From Draba incana (lineage: Eukaryota; Streptophyta; Magnoliopsida; Brassicales; Brassicaceae): DNA of 64,000 bases. The position numbers were made by a program, and so were the translations under genes. Positions 12,054-22,927 of this stretch are shown here, one piece after another. Below the pieces are notes generated by a model that ran no database searches, was not told where the DNA came from, and was given only the letters and a program-made list of their open reading frames with translations. The stretch covers positions 35,402,718 to 35,466,717 of the forward strand of contig OY755213.1 in NCBI GenBank assembly GCA_963576765.1, written 5' to 3'. How positions within the stretch are numbered: the stretch's first letter is position 1; the number at the start of each line of letters is the position of its first letter.

Positions 12054-12832
12054 TGTAACACTAGGTTATTTTTTTTTTTTAATTAATTAATTAATTCTAC
12101 TCCGGAATAAAACTCAACAATTAAAAATCTATAATAATTTCCAATAATAATAATCCAAATAATAATAATCAATATTATATCCAGGAATACTCATAATAAA
12201 TCTAGCAACCTAACACCGGGTTCCACTAGACTAACAACAATAACGCAAGAAAACCCTATCATCCCCTCCTCTGGCCATGATTCCGCGATCACACTTTTTC
12301 TTTACCTGCAACACAATTGGGAAAAATGAGTTGCGCAAGTATTTAATAAATACTTAGTGAGACGGTCTTCCCGTCTACAAACTAAATACGAAAAGACTAT
12401 ATAATCAATAACACACGATTTACAAGACTAACGCAAGAATTACATGGGTGTCGATCGACGCTACAAATTAACTGGTGTCGATCGACACATCGCACGGTGT
12501 CGATCGACACATCGCACGGTGTCGATCGACACATCGCACGGTGTCGATCGACGCTTGCTTATCAGTCGTGTCGAGCGATACACCATAAGGTGTCGCTCGA
12601 CACTCCCTTTACAGAAATAGACCAAATTACAAAAATCAAACAATCAACGAATCAATCATCAAAATATCCGATTCATTTCACAATTCACACACAAAACAGC
12701 CACGAAATCATTACGCAATTCTCTAAATCAATCCATTATTAATTCCCTAGTCATTTCGAGTCTACGGTCGTGCACTCACCTCGGTTTTTCGACGAAAATG
12801 ACGAAACGACGAAGAACGAGGATGAACAGTGA
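12054..12832 (-). repeat. 3' LTR, truncated
   Basis: Homologous to 13741-14497. It lacks the counterpart of about 14498-14915, which is the upstream (U3) part in the element's own orientation. The junction with gag sequence falls near 12832. An 18-bp stretch at 12832-12849 recurs at 12893-12912, suggesting a template switch during the deletion. Confidence 0.85.
12445..12605. repeat. Palindromic GTGTCGATCGACAC array in the 3' LTR
   Basis: Six spaced copies of a 14-bp palindrome or its variants. Three full GTGTCGATCGACAC copies are spaced 22 bp apart with the linker ATCGCACG; the flanking ones end GACGC. Two diverged versions (TGTCGAGCGATACA, TGTCGCTCGACAC) follow. The corresponding array in the other LTR (14137-14275) has fewer full units, so unit number changed after insertion. 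Confidence 0.9.
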
Positions 12833-12839
12833 CGTCCTC

Positions 12840-13535
12840 CCTGCTCCAATGCACCAACAGTCTGCCAAACTCGGCATCATACTCGCGTACTGAACGTCCT
12901 CCCTGCTCCAACGACATAAAACTCAACTGAAGACGATCTCGAGCCTCCTGAGGAAAATACTGAGCATTGAACTCGGCTAAGAATTCTCCCCAGGTCCACA
13001 CCGCTCTCCGAGCCTCGATAGCTCGCCACCACAGATGCACATCACCACACAGATAGTGAATGGCCAACTCTACCTGATACTCAGCAGGACAACGAATCGA
13101 TCTGAAGTTATGCTCCACTCTCAAGCGCCACTCGTCCGCCTCTGCAGGACCCACTCGGCCCTCAAACGACGGCGTACCAATCCTCTGCATATGCCCCATA
13201 ACCTCAAGGTATGGCGGAACCTGCACAGCAACTGCAACCCTCTGCTGCAACCCGGCCACTGGAGGAACACCCGGAGCCTGCTCAGAAGCCACTGGCGGAA
13301 AACGTGCCAACAACTGCGTCAGCAATCCCACAACCTGGTCATCACGACCCGGAGTTACAGTAGCACCCCCACCAGGGCCCACTACCGGTACCGGCCAACA
13401 CACTGGCACTAAGCGACTGGGACTCTGACGCGGTCGCTACACTCGGGGATGCACTCTACGCCGCGCTCTCTAGCTCTAAGCAACTGGTCCACGACCACGG
13501 CCACCAACTCTACCACGACCTCTAGCTCTGGTATC
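12840..13535 (-). pseudogene. Gag remnant of the Ty3/gypsy element
   Basis: Starting at the ATG at about 13535 the minus strand encodes an Arg/Gly-rich N-terminus (MDTRARGRGRVGGRGRG) that runs into stop codons. From 13409 a 190-residue open stretch has the retrotransposon gag core: LCGDVHLWWRAIEA, WGEFLAEFNAQYFP and LEQGGRSVREYDAEFGRL. The frame then crosses the deletion junction near 12832 into LTR sequence and ends. Zinc knuckle, protease and pol are absent. Capsid-type role in family members; non-functional here. Confidence 0.82.
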
Positions 13536-13724
13536 CATCTCACTGCAACAAAGATCAGTAGATAAGTACCCTAGAAGTCACAATCAAAAACATAACAAAA
13601 CTTACCGCGGAATCTCTTTGAAAGCCGGAGAGGATGATACTAAGACTAGAATTGATTAAACATACAAAATCAATTAAAACACATAGTCTCAGTTCCTCTA
13701 ACCTAACAGTCCTAAAACCGTATA

Positions 13725-13737
13725 GGCTCTGATACCA
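13725..13737 (-). other. Primer-binding site, initiator tRNA-Met type
   Basis: On the minus strand TGGTATCAGAGCC starts three bases after the end of the 5' LTR. It is complementary to the 3' end of plant initiator methionine tRNA, the usual primer for Ty3/gypsy and copia elements. It fixes the element orientation as minus. Confidence 0.9.
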
Positions 13738-13740
13738 AAA

Positions 13741-14915
13741 TGTAACACCAGGTTTTTTTTTTTTATAATTAATTAATTAATTCTACTGCGGAATAAAACT
13801 CAACAATTAAAAATCCATAATAATTTCCAATAATAATAATAATCCCAATAATAATAATCAATATTATATCCAGGAATGCTCATAATAAATCTAGCAACCT
13901 AACACCGGGTTTCACTAGACTAACAACAATAACGCAAGAAAACCCTATCATCCCCTCCTCTGGCCATGATTCCGCGATCACACTTTTTCTTTACCTGCAA
14001 CACAATTGGGGAAAACGAGTTGCGTAAGTATTTAATAAATACTTAGTGAGACGGTCTTCCCGCTACAGACTAAATACGAAAAGACTAGAATATCAATAAC
14101 ACACGATTTACAAGACTAACGCAAGAATTACATGGGTGTCGATCGACACGTCGCACGGTGTCGATCGACGCTACAAATTAACTGGTGTTGACCGACACAT
14201 CGCACGGTGTCGATCGACGCTTGCTTATCAGTCGTTTCGAGCGATACACCATAAGGTGTCGCTCGACACTCCCTTTACAGAAACAGACCAGATTACGAAA
14301 ATCACACAATCAACGAATCAATCATCAAAATACCCGATTCATTTCATAATTCACACACAAAACAGCCACGAAATCATTACGCAATTCTCTAAATCAATCC
14401 ATTATTAATTCCCTAGTTATTTCGAGTCTACGGTCGCGCACTCACCTCGGTTTTTCGACGAAAACGACGAAACGATGAAGAACGAGGATGAACAGTGATG
14501 GACAGCGACGAACAGTGGATTCCCTTCACTGGAAACACACCGAGAGAGAGAGGAAGAGTTACTCGAACACCAACAACAACCACGAACCACAAACGCGAAT
14601 AAAACACGACGAATGGATCGAAAACTATCGGGAAAACACTCGAAATTCTCTCGATTCTCACACGAACGATTTTTCTCTGCTAAAAAGGATTATCACGACA
14701 GCTACAGATTTCACGCAACCCTAGGAGTTATATACGCCAAACCGAGCCTCGAACCGTGATTAAAACTTTAATTAACCCGGTTCTTCAGACAGGCGTGTCA
14801 AGCGACACCAAACCTGTGTCGATCGACACCCACATTTCCTTCGTGTCGATCGACACACCCAGTGGTGTCGCTCGACACAACCAAAAATCAGCATTTTCGG
14901 ATTACGGATGTTATA
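13741..14915 (-). repeat. 5' LTR of the Ty3/gypsy element
   Basis: The 1175-bp LTR begins, on the plus strand, with TGTAACACCAGG and ends with ATGTTATA. Its left 757 bases match the truncated LTR at 12054-12832 with few substitutions apart from a variable palindrome array. Clusters of GTGTCGATCGACAC-type palindromes lie at about 14137-14275 and 14790-14880. Confidence 0.88.
14790..14880. repeat. Second palindrome cluster, U3 side of the 5' LTR
   Basis: Four copies in about 90 bp: TGTCAAGCGACACC, GTGTCGATCGACAC (twice) and GTGTCGCTCGACAC. Spacers are 8-13 bp and differ from those of the other array. In element orientation this lies near the start of the LTR, where enhancers and promoters usually are. 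Confidence 0.85.
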
Positions 14916-15649
14916 CCTTGAACCCGGGGCAAAAGAATTGGACTCGGTACCAATCATGGGAACCCACCAAAACCAAGTAAGAAGATGAGCTTTGGTTTGT
15001 GCTCTTTGAGGATCTCTCTGAGTCATTTGTGTTTTGTTTCTGTGTCTTCTGAATAAAAGTTGTTTAAGACCTGAAGCTGAACAATTGGGTTTTGGATCTG
15101 TGTAATTGGTGTTGTTTAATCATATTTCTTGTGTTTCTTCACCTCTGGAGAAAGTAGAGGATTATAAATATTTTGAAAGTAATTCAGTCTAATTTAATTT
15201 TTATGAAATGGCCTTGTGTAGTCTAGTTGTTAATTGCTGTAAGTTACATAAATAAATCAAGCTACATGGATGTAACATAAGTAAATTACTCATATCCCTA
15301 ATTCCGCTAATTCCACTAGTAAGGCAATGATTATCCACTTTGGTACAAGGGAGAAGGATAACTAAAATGACAACAATCTTGTCGTACACTGTAATGATCA
15401 TTGATTAAAGTAATGTATGTAGAAGAAAACTCAAATATACAATTTTTAATTTAAACAAAGAAAAAGATCTTCCATATCATATCAAATATATCTCAATGAG
15501 ATGTTTTTCCAAAACAGATATATACTACCATAAGAGAAGTTAAGAGACTCAGACTCAGGCATTAAAGTTTTGCTCTAATAATGAAAAACCAAACAAAATA
15601 TAGCTTTCTAATGTCTTAAAACAACAAACTTAATCACTGATAGGTATTT

Positions 15650-15943
15650 TCAGATCTTACCATCTTCACCATCAGTAACCTCAGCATTTTCACCATTAGT
15701 AACATCTTCACCATCAACCTCTACTCCTTTAACCTTGAAAAGCTCTTCATCAACACTTTTGAGAATAATTACCTGCCTCCTTCCAGCCAAGTAGGAATCA
15801 TTCTCGAGCTTCTCCACTCGCTTTGTTAACGCCTCAAACGGGAGGCCATCCAAAAACAAAGTTTGCATATACTCGGCGAAATATTGAACTCCTCTACAAC
15901 CAAGAACTAGCTTCGTAACCTGCAAAAACAAGTCATCTTTCAT
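15650..15943 (-). CDS. Unrecognised gene fragment, paralogue of 8735-8986
   Basis: The frame encodes VTKLVLGCRGVQYFAEYMQT, then LDGLPFEALTKRVEKLEND and an acidic C-terminus rich in Asp, Glu and Gly. An AG precedes VTK (TTGTTTTTGCAG), so this looks like the last exon of a spliced gene; the ATG at 15943 lies in the presumed intron. The segment KRVEKLEND could form a short coiled coil. No domain is recognised. It lies just past the right edge of the NDUFA12 duplication, while its paralogue at 8735-8986 lies left of it. It could be a gene end or a relic. Confidence 0.4.
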   Translation of the reverse strand: MKDDLFLQVTKLVLGCRGVQYFAEYMQTLFLDGLPFEALTKRVEKLENDSYLAGRRQVIILKSVDEELFKVKGVEVDGEDVTNGENAEVTDGEDGKI

Positions 15944-16474
15944 TGCCGCTTTTCTTTTCTTTTCTTTCTCTTTTGTTTTTCCTGATAAGTGAAGTAGCGA
16001 GAGTGAGACATAATTAATTCATAAATATGTGGATAATTCGTGCACATTTTATAATTATGTTTTACAATAATTTGGGATTTAATGGGTCCAACAGGATTTA
16101 AAGAATCGTCTCCCGAAAGCCTTGGGAAGTTGGGCTCAACAGCATAAGCATATAAAAAAATATGCTTATGATATTTTTTTCTTAATTGATGATATTTTTA
16201 ACTATGTTTCACCATATGGTTCAATTAGTGTTGTTTTAAAAAATCATAAACTGATACGTTTTGGTAATCTTATAATTTACTCTGTTCTGTCTTAACCGAC
16301 ATTGGTTGTAAATGATCATATCACAAAGCACCGTTTCACAATAATTCAACGATGATTTATTGGCTAGAAAAACTCTAGCGAATATACCAATATCCAAATT
16401 AGTCTCGCGGGTAATGAAAGACAAATACTTCCAGTATTCACATCAATAAGCTTAGACTTCTGGATATTTGTCTA

Positions 16475-16730
16475 AGCCCTCTTATATCATACTATATTCA
16501 ACGATGCATATAGTACACATTTGTCTTTTCATACTATAATATAGTACATTCATACTATATAGTACAAATTACACTATAATATAGCATAACAATGCATCGT
16601 TGAAATACTATCATATGTACATGCATATAGTACACATTTGTCTTTTCATACTTACGTTTAGGTTCCACTGCCTAATACGTCCACCAAAGGCATAGCGCTT
16701 CACAAACTTCGCCAACCATATAAGAGGGCT
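16475..16730. repeat. Nested inverted and direct repeats
   Basis: Outer arms AGCCCTCTTATAT (16475-16487) and ATATAAGAGGGCT (16718-16730) are exact inverted copies. An inner pair, TTCAACGATGCAT (16497-16509) and ATGCATCGTTGAA (16592-16604), is also exact. A 29-bp direct repeat starts at 16506 and again at 16623. The interior is rich in ACTATA motifs. It could be a MITE inserted in a palindrome or a hairpin-forming locus; there is no protein frame. Confidence 0.6.
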
Positions 16731-18398
16731 GAGTACGTATCTTTGCCTCAAAACTAATACCAATTAAAGTATTAATTGAGCTTTTATACAAATGTGTGTG
16801 AACGCGGGGAAGAAATTAGAAGTAAAGAACCAAGAGATGGATTCATGTGAGGGAAATGTGTCAAGAGGGGCATGTACACATTGTATATATGTAGACAAAT
16901 ATGTACATGCATATAGTATGATATATGGATGGTGATACATAGAAAGAGAATATGGAATTGGAATAAACGAGAGAAAAAGGTTATGACGATGATGAGAAAG
17001 GCTGAGAAGTGATTCTCCATGGTTGGCCCATCAATTGCTTCCAAGGATTTATTCACATGTTCACAACTGCTGGACCCACATGCTCATATTTCATATTTGC
17101 TTTTCGGTCTTCTTTTGTTTTCTTTTATATAGACCAGATCTCATATGTCCAAATTTAGATTAAATTATGTATATGGTTTAATAATTGCCGCGTACCGAAT
17201 GTTAATATTTTCTTATGAACTGATTAAGCTTCGATAACTTATCAAATAAATAGTTTCTTATAACCACAAAATTTTGGACTTCGGATCAATATAGTTTTTT
17301 CATATATTTGATTTTTGAACCAACTATATTGTAATTTATTTAGCAGAACTAGAGTTGTAATTATTTTTTATTGGGAGAAAATGTGTTTCTAACCAGTAAA
17401 ACTTTTGGTTTCGATGCCAAATAAAGATAGATTTATTGATCGTTTTTTATCGGTCTTGATTCCAATGGTTTCGTTCTGATGGAATGATTGAATGTGTTTC
17501 GAACATGATCTCTTCAATTATCCAAAAAAGAAATTGGTTTTCGACTCAGATTTAAAGAACCTCCCCATTTTCAATCTATTTTTCCGAACCATATAATCTA
17601 AAAACTTAACAATCTAGTACATCCAAAATATATACTATTACATAGGATTCAAATGATAACAATACAAAAAAGGTAATAACACAAACTTTTCGAAAAGAAG
17701 ATCTATGAACGTATATCGGCGTGGCAATGAGAATGAAACACAAAGGAATCGCAAATGGGTACAAAAGAGACAGTTATTTCAGTTAGAAGTGCCGCCAAAA
17801 AAAACAAAAAGAAGAAAAGAGAGATTGCAACAGTTTTGGGTAAACCAAATATTCGATCTCCCATGCAACCACTAGATGTCAGACACGTGTACAATATATT
17901 CCAGACCGACCACACTCGGAGAAGCATGGGATAATTGAGGAGGCTACTTGATGAAGAAACACGCTTTTACGTTTACGGAAACAATTTTTGAATTAATTAT
18001 TCCGGTTGACTACAAAATTGCCTCCTGATCTTGATTTTTCTTTATTAATTTGATTAATTATTCCGGCTGAATATATATCATTGATTAATTTGATTAATTA
18101 AGTTTAGAAACAGTAAATCTAATGACTTAGAATATAAAAGAATACCATCTATCACTTAAAGAAAAAGATAATATATACATGTTAACAATCAAAATTTATG
18201 TTCTCATAAAAATTCACTAAAAGCTCAGAAGTGAGAACATTAACAGAAACTTAACACTAAAAGCAGAAAATACAAAATTCCTTGACTAATTTAAAATATT
18301 AAAACAAATTCTTAATATTATTTGTTGCTTTGGGATGGGGACCTTCCCTTTATTCACCTTTGTCTCTCCTTTTTTCATATCTTCTGCCTTTTTTCTTC
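16731..18398. other. AT-rich spacer upstream of the NAC gene
   Basis: No gene can be supported here. Short frames on both strands are low-complexity or hydrophobic by chance. The last few hundred bases probably contain the NAC gene's promoter. Confidence 0.5.
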
Positions 18399-18413
18399 TA
18401 TATATATATAACC
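18399..18413 (+). promoter_or_regulatory. TATA box of the NAC gene
   Basis: CTATATATATATAACC lies about 145 bp before the NAC start codon and is followed by a CT-rich leader, the common arrangement in Brassicaceae. Confidence 0.6.
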
Positions 18414-18553
18414 TTCCTCTCCAAACCCTCAACGAATACAAAACATAATCTCTTCTTCTTCCTCTTGAGTCTTGATTCTCTCTGTCTCTCTCTCTTTCTC
18501 TTTCTTGAAATTGATTCAAACAAAACTATTTCAAGAAGAACTTGAAAGATTAT

Positions 18554-20848
18554 ATGGCACCTGTCTCGTTACCTCCAGGTTTCAGATTCCATCCAACGGA
18601 CGAGGAACTAATTACTTACTATCTAAAAAGAAAGATCAACGGTTTAGAAATTGAACTTGAGGTTATCGCTGAAGTTGATCTCTACAAGTGTGAGCCATGG
18701 GATTTACCAGGTAAATATAGATCTTCTTCGTGTATGCATGAGTTACAATTATTATAACCTTTTTAAAAAGATAGTATGAAAATAATTTTTATGATAAACG
18801 TTACTTGATTTACTTTAGTATCCAAAATTTCACAAATCTAATTTGGATTAAAATCATAGCCTTTGTATTTAAGAATTATTATTTTCTGTCTAAAACCATT
18901 AGGAGCAAGAGAGGTTGAAGAAAAGAATATAAGAATATAACATAGATGAAGAAACCCTAAAAATACTTTAATTTCGACGGGAAAATTCTACATATAGTAC
19001 ATACATACACATATAGGTCTTTCAAATTGTCCATTGTGTTATTATTTCAACTAAAAGTTTAAAATTAATTTTGTACATTTATATTTTCAAACTTTTCCAT
19101 TTAACTCATAAAAATTTGCACATTTTCACTATTAATAAGATTTATGCATATATATACACAATAAAAACGTTGGTTACTTACCAATCAATTATAAATCATT
19201 GATAGGGAAATCCTTGCTTCCGAGCAAAGATCAAGAATGGTACTTCTTCAGTCCACGGGACCGGAAGTATCCCAACGGTTCAAGGACAAACCGGGCAACC
19301 AAAGGAGGGTATTGGAAGGCCACGGGTAAAGACCGGCGGGTTAGTTGGACAGACCGAGCCATTGGAACCAAGAAGACATTGGTTTACTACCGTGGACGCG
19401 CACCACATGGTATTAGAACTGGTTGGGTCATGCATGAATATCGACTCGATGAAACCGAATGCGAGCCTTCTGCTTATGGCATGCAGGTTCATACGCTAGC
19501 TAATTCATTCAACTAATCATTTTTTTTATTGTATATATCATTACAGAAAATCGTCTAAATTTCATATTTTTTCAGGACGCATATGCACTTTGTCGTGTGT
19601 TTAAAAAGATTGTGATTGAAGCTAAGCCAAGAGATCAGCATCGGTCTTACGTCCACACAATGTCGAATGTGAGTGGCAATTCGAGTTTTGACGCTTGTTC
19701 AGATCTAGAGATCAGTTCAACTACTCATCAAGTCCAAAACGCATTCCAACCGCAATATGGAAACGGGCGTTTTAACTCAAATGCAATCAGAAACGAAGAC
19801 TGGTCACAATACTACGGTTCTTCTTATGGACCGGTCCCTACTCCATATAAGGTATAACTAATATTTCAAAGTTTTATACATCCATCAACCAATTAAAAGG
19901 GGATCAAAAGTTTGAATGGATCGAATTAATACCATATTCATGCAGGTTAATAATGAGATCGAATGCTCAATGTTACAACACAATATGTCTCTACCGCCAT
20001 TGCGTATAGAGAACTCTGCGGTTCGCAATTGCGATTTCTTCACGAGTATGACTCACAACAACGATAATGGCGTTTTGGAGGATTTTACTTTCGCTGCAAG
20101 TAACTCCAACCGTTATAATAATATTGATGATCAAGTGATACACATTGGCAATTATGATGATCAACTAACAATGTCAAATCATCATACTAACCAGGTATAT
20201 ATATATATATCAAAATAGTTTTTGAAAGTTAGTAATAGAGTTTATATTTCAAAATTAACATATGGTATTTATGCATTTGGAAAGGGTTATATAGAAGAGC
20301 AGAAGATCATACCGAGTTTGGATGATACTGATCAAGATCTTGGATTTCATGGTGAGTATGATATATATAATTTGGTTTCACACTCAAGATTGTTTAGGTT
20401 CTTCGATTTTCTTATCCAACTATAACTACAAATTGTTTAATTTACAGGAAACAATGCCAATAACATCATAGATATCGATGATTTTCTCTCGTTCGATGTG
20501 TATAACGAGGAAAGTGGGAATCGAATAGAAGACAATGAAGATGTGAATACAAATGAAACATTAGATCCATCAGGATTTGAGGTGGTTGAAGAAGAAACTA
20601 CGTTTAACAACCAAATGCTTATCTCTACATATCAAACAACGAAGATTTTCTATCACCAAATCGTACCATCTCACACCTTGAAAGTTCACATCAATCCTAT
20701 TAATCAAATTGTGCAAGAGAGGACATTGTTCATTGAAGAGGACAAAGATTCTTGGTTAGAAAAAGCTGAGAAGATCACCAAGACAAAACTAACACGTCTT
20801 AGTTTATTGGTTCAACAATATTACAAATGTCTTACAATTTTTTTCTGA
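18554..20848 (+). CDS. NAC045: NAC-domain transcription factor (NAC045-like)
   Basis: Plant-specific transcription factor. Six inferred exons (18554-18710, 19206-19486, 19576-19851, 19946-20194, 20303-20351, 20448-20848) sum to 1413 bp, 470 residues, in frame throughout. The start MAPVSLPPGFRFHPTDEELI is preferred over an upstream non-ATG extension. All NAC subdomains are present: LPPGFRFHPTDEEL (A), EVDLYKCEPWDLP (B), WYFFSPRDRKYPNGSRTNRA (C), GYWKATGKDR and KKTLVYYRGRAPHG (D), WVMHEYRL and YALCRVFKK (E). The C-terminal half is Asn- and acid-rich, typical of an activation region. A. thaliana NAC45 (At3g03200) works with NAC86 in sieve-element enucleation; orthology rests on position and sequence. 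The acceptor of exon 5 was chosen by phase and is the least certain junction. Confidence 0.88.
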
Positions 20849-21391
20849 TTTTTTTTTTTAATTATTGATTTGTATTTCCTTCTGAAAAAGGGGGCTTACT
20901 TTACATATACTACTGTTGTGTACATGTATACTAACATATATCCCTTTCATTCTTGTTGTTAAACTACTACTGATTCATTGAAAATATTTCTTATGTATAG
21001 TATAATTTCTTTATAATAGAACCGGAATTATTATTGAGTTTAGGGTTATGTGAAAAGTGGGATATTCTTGTCACAATGACCAATCATATTTGAAATTATT
21101 TTCATATGTAGCATGTTCTATAGTGATCCTCGAGAAGTGCTCGAATTATTTGCTCCTCTTTTCTACGATTATAAAAAGGAGCCAACCTTCTTCTTTTCTG
21201 GTCAACAAGTACCAAATCATATTCAATGAAACATTTCAAAGACGTTTTCTTCTTCTTCACATCTATCTTTATTTATGACATTTCAAAAACATTATTCAAT
21301 GAAAAGGACAGAAAATGCAATTTCACTTTATTTGGGAAAAAAAAAACAGAAATCATATCCATAAAGACACAAACGATAAACTCGAAACATT

Positions 21392-22209
21392 TCAATAAGC
21401 AGCCATTTCCATGAGCTTCTTCCAAGCCGGTCTAGCCGAAATCTCATTCCACCACCGGTTAAGATTCGGTCGAGACGTAACCATACTGCTCGAACCGGTT
21501 TCATTCATCGTATACTTCAAACCGGGCATATGAGTCAAATCAGCCAATATGAATTCATCGCCGGCCAAGTACCGGTTTGTAGCTAACCGGTTCTCATAAA
21601 CATCAAAGATCTTCTCCATCTTGGCTTTTTGCTCCTCGACCAAAGCGAAGTCGATAGGCTCACCTAACCTTGGCTTAACCACAAGGTTAATAACTATGGG
21701 TAGACCCACTGCGTTGAAATAGTTAGCCTCGGTTTCCATCCACTGGTCCACGATGGCTCGCTGCTCCAAAGTTTTTCCCCATAGATCCGTTCCTTGGTCC
21801 GCATATTTGGCCGCGTAGTATCTCAATATGGCTCGCGATTCTTGAAGCCAAAAAAAAAGAACATTAAAATATTTCAAAAAAGGTAACAAAGTTTGTAATT
21901 TGAAATAGTTAGAAATTTGGAGATTTTATAGATACCATAAAGTTTCAGATCTCCATCTTCAATAGCTGGAACTTGACCAAAGGGCTAAAACAATATATAT
22001 TACGTAAATATTTTTTTGTGGTGATAATTAAATATGTTAATTAGGCTATAATTAATTTTTACCTGGCGAAGAAGATGTTCTGGTTTTTTATGCTCAAGTG
22101 TATCGAGATCGACTTTAATAAGTTCAAACTCGATTTCTTTTTCTAAAAAACAATGCACTACTCTTTGTGGACAAGCTGCTTGTAGATACCCATATACTTT
22201 AACCACCAT
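21392..22209 (-). CDS. GSTF11: Phi-class glutathione S-transferase, copy 1 (GSTF11-like)
   Basis: Cytosolic glutathione transferase. Exons 22209-22063, 21984-21936 and 21840-21392 give 645 bp and 214 residues, the same size and three-exon layout as GSTF11/GSTF12. The N-terminal thioredoxin-like domain reads MVVKVYGYLQAACPQRV; phi enzymes usually have a Ser in this loop, and the AACPQRV form is shared by GSTF11 and TT19 (GSTF12), suggesting a carrier or specialised role. GSH-site blocks QVPAIEDGDLKL and ESRAILRYYA and the C-terminal FILADLTHMP and NRWWNEISARPAWKKLM are intact. In Arabidopsis GSTF11 is associated with aliphatic glucosinolate synthesis (known of the family, not shown here). First of three tandem copies on this strand. 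Confidence 0.9.
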
Positions 22210-22286
22210 TTTTCTATAGGAATTTTTTTTTTTTTTTGGTTACAAATATCTAAGAAGAAGTAAAGGATAAGAGAATATGGATGTGT

Positions 22287-22298
22287 GCATTTTATAGG
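22287..22298 (-). promoter_or_regulatory. TATA box of GSTF copy 1
   Basis: The minus strand reads GCCTATAAAATGCAC about 80 bp before the start codon. The same TATAAAATG block is conserved upstream of all three GSTF copies, so the duplications included the core promoter. Confidence 0.65.
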
Positions 22299-22927
22299 CT
22301 AGAAATTATATTTCAACATCGAAGGTGTCGGTGGGTTGGCTGCTGGTGGTTTGTTTCATTTCTTTTATCCTAAATTTATTTATTTTTCCGAAATTCGCTG
22401 GACCGGTAGGAAACGTGTTTTTTACTTGAAAATTGTGGGTTTTAATTGCTTTTAAAAAAAAACTAAAATTGGGAACAATATTTACAAAAGAATTGAGAAA
22501 AACGAAAATTTTCCACTTTCTTGGAAGTTTTTGACACTTAGGCAGACAACCAATGTGGAATTATAAACGTGGGGATCATCACCTTGTAACTAGAGTTACA
22601 TCACGAAGATATAACATTATCTCGAATAAGAAAATTTGCATCAAGAGATAAATAAAAAAGAGAATAATCTCAAAAAGATAAATAAGAAAAGAATAATCTC
22701 AAAAAGGGAGATTTGAGTGTATCTCCATTTAGATAGTTGGTGCTCGTCTTCACATGTATGTAAATAGAGATGTACGAGCATGTATGTGTTGAGATAATAA
22801 ACCAAGAAATCCAAAGACATGTAGACTTGCGAAGAGTCTAGCTCATAATTGGATTGGTTAAATAAAATACATGTAGAAAAAGCGGTAAATGATGAAGACA
22901 TAAAAACGATAATAAACTCAAAACAAT

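Larger units (their letters stand above)
12054..14915 (-). mobile_element. Deleted Ty3/gypsy LTR retrotransposon
   Basis: A 2862-bp insertion with a perfect 5-bp target duplication, CCTTG, at 12049-12053 and 14916-14920. Ends are TGTAACA and TGTTATA, a slightly decayed inverted pair. Its own coding direction is minus: a full 5' LTR at 13741-14915, a primer-binding site, the first part of gag, then a deletion that removes the rest of gag, all of pol and the first part of the 3' LTR. The remaining 3' LTR is 12054-12832. It sits in the last exon of an NDUFA12 pseudogene. No protease, reverse transcriptase or integrase is left, so it is non-autonomous. Confidence 0.9.
10128..15525 (+). pseudogene. 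NDUFA12 segmental duplicate, exon 1 lost, LTR element inserted
   Basis: Copy of the segment 59508-62190 holding the NDUFA12-like complex I gene, in the same orientation about 49 kb away. It includes promoter, introns and 3' flank, so it is a DNA duplication and not a retrocopy. Exon 1 and most of intron 1 are missing; the break joins a GA repeat to intron sequence near 10268. Exon 2 (10314-10339) is preserved. Exon 3 (about 11240-11332) has a one-base insertion after GTCGACAA. Exon 4 (about 11758-11854) lacks 10 bases and shifts frame. Exon 5 is split by a Ty3/gypsy element at 12054-14915, with the last codons resuming at 14916. It cannot encode the subunit. Homology fades near 15525. Confidence 0.88.

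Noticed and set aside
12445..12605. Regular repeats with constant linkers that might look like a CRISPR array
   Set aside because: Eukaryotic sequence; the units are 14-bp palindromes with near-identical short linkers inside an LTR, and no cas genes or unique spacers exist.
13725..13737. Match to initiator tRNA-Met
   Set aside because: Only 13 bases complementary to the tRNA 3' end directly next to an LTR; it is a primer-binding site, not a tRNA gene.
16784..17056. 90-residue hydrophobic frame on the minus strand
   Set aside because: AT-rich chance frame with runs of Phe, Ile, His and Leu; no start context, splice sites or family signature.
18286..18519. Arg-rich minus-strand frame upstream of the NAC gene
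   Set aside because: Antisense of the CT-rich 5' leader; low complexity.
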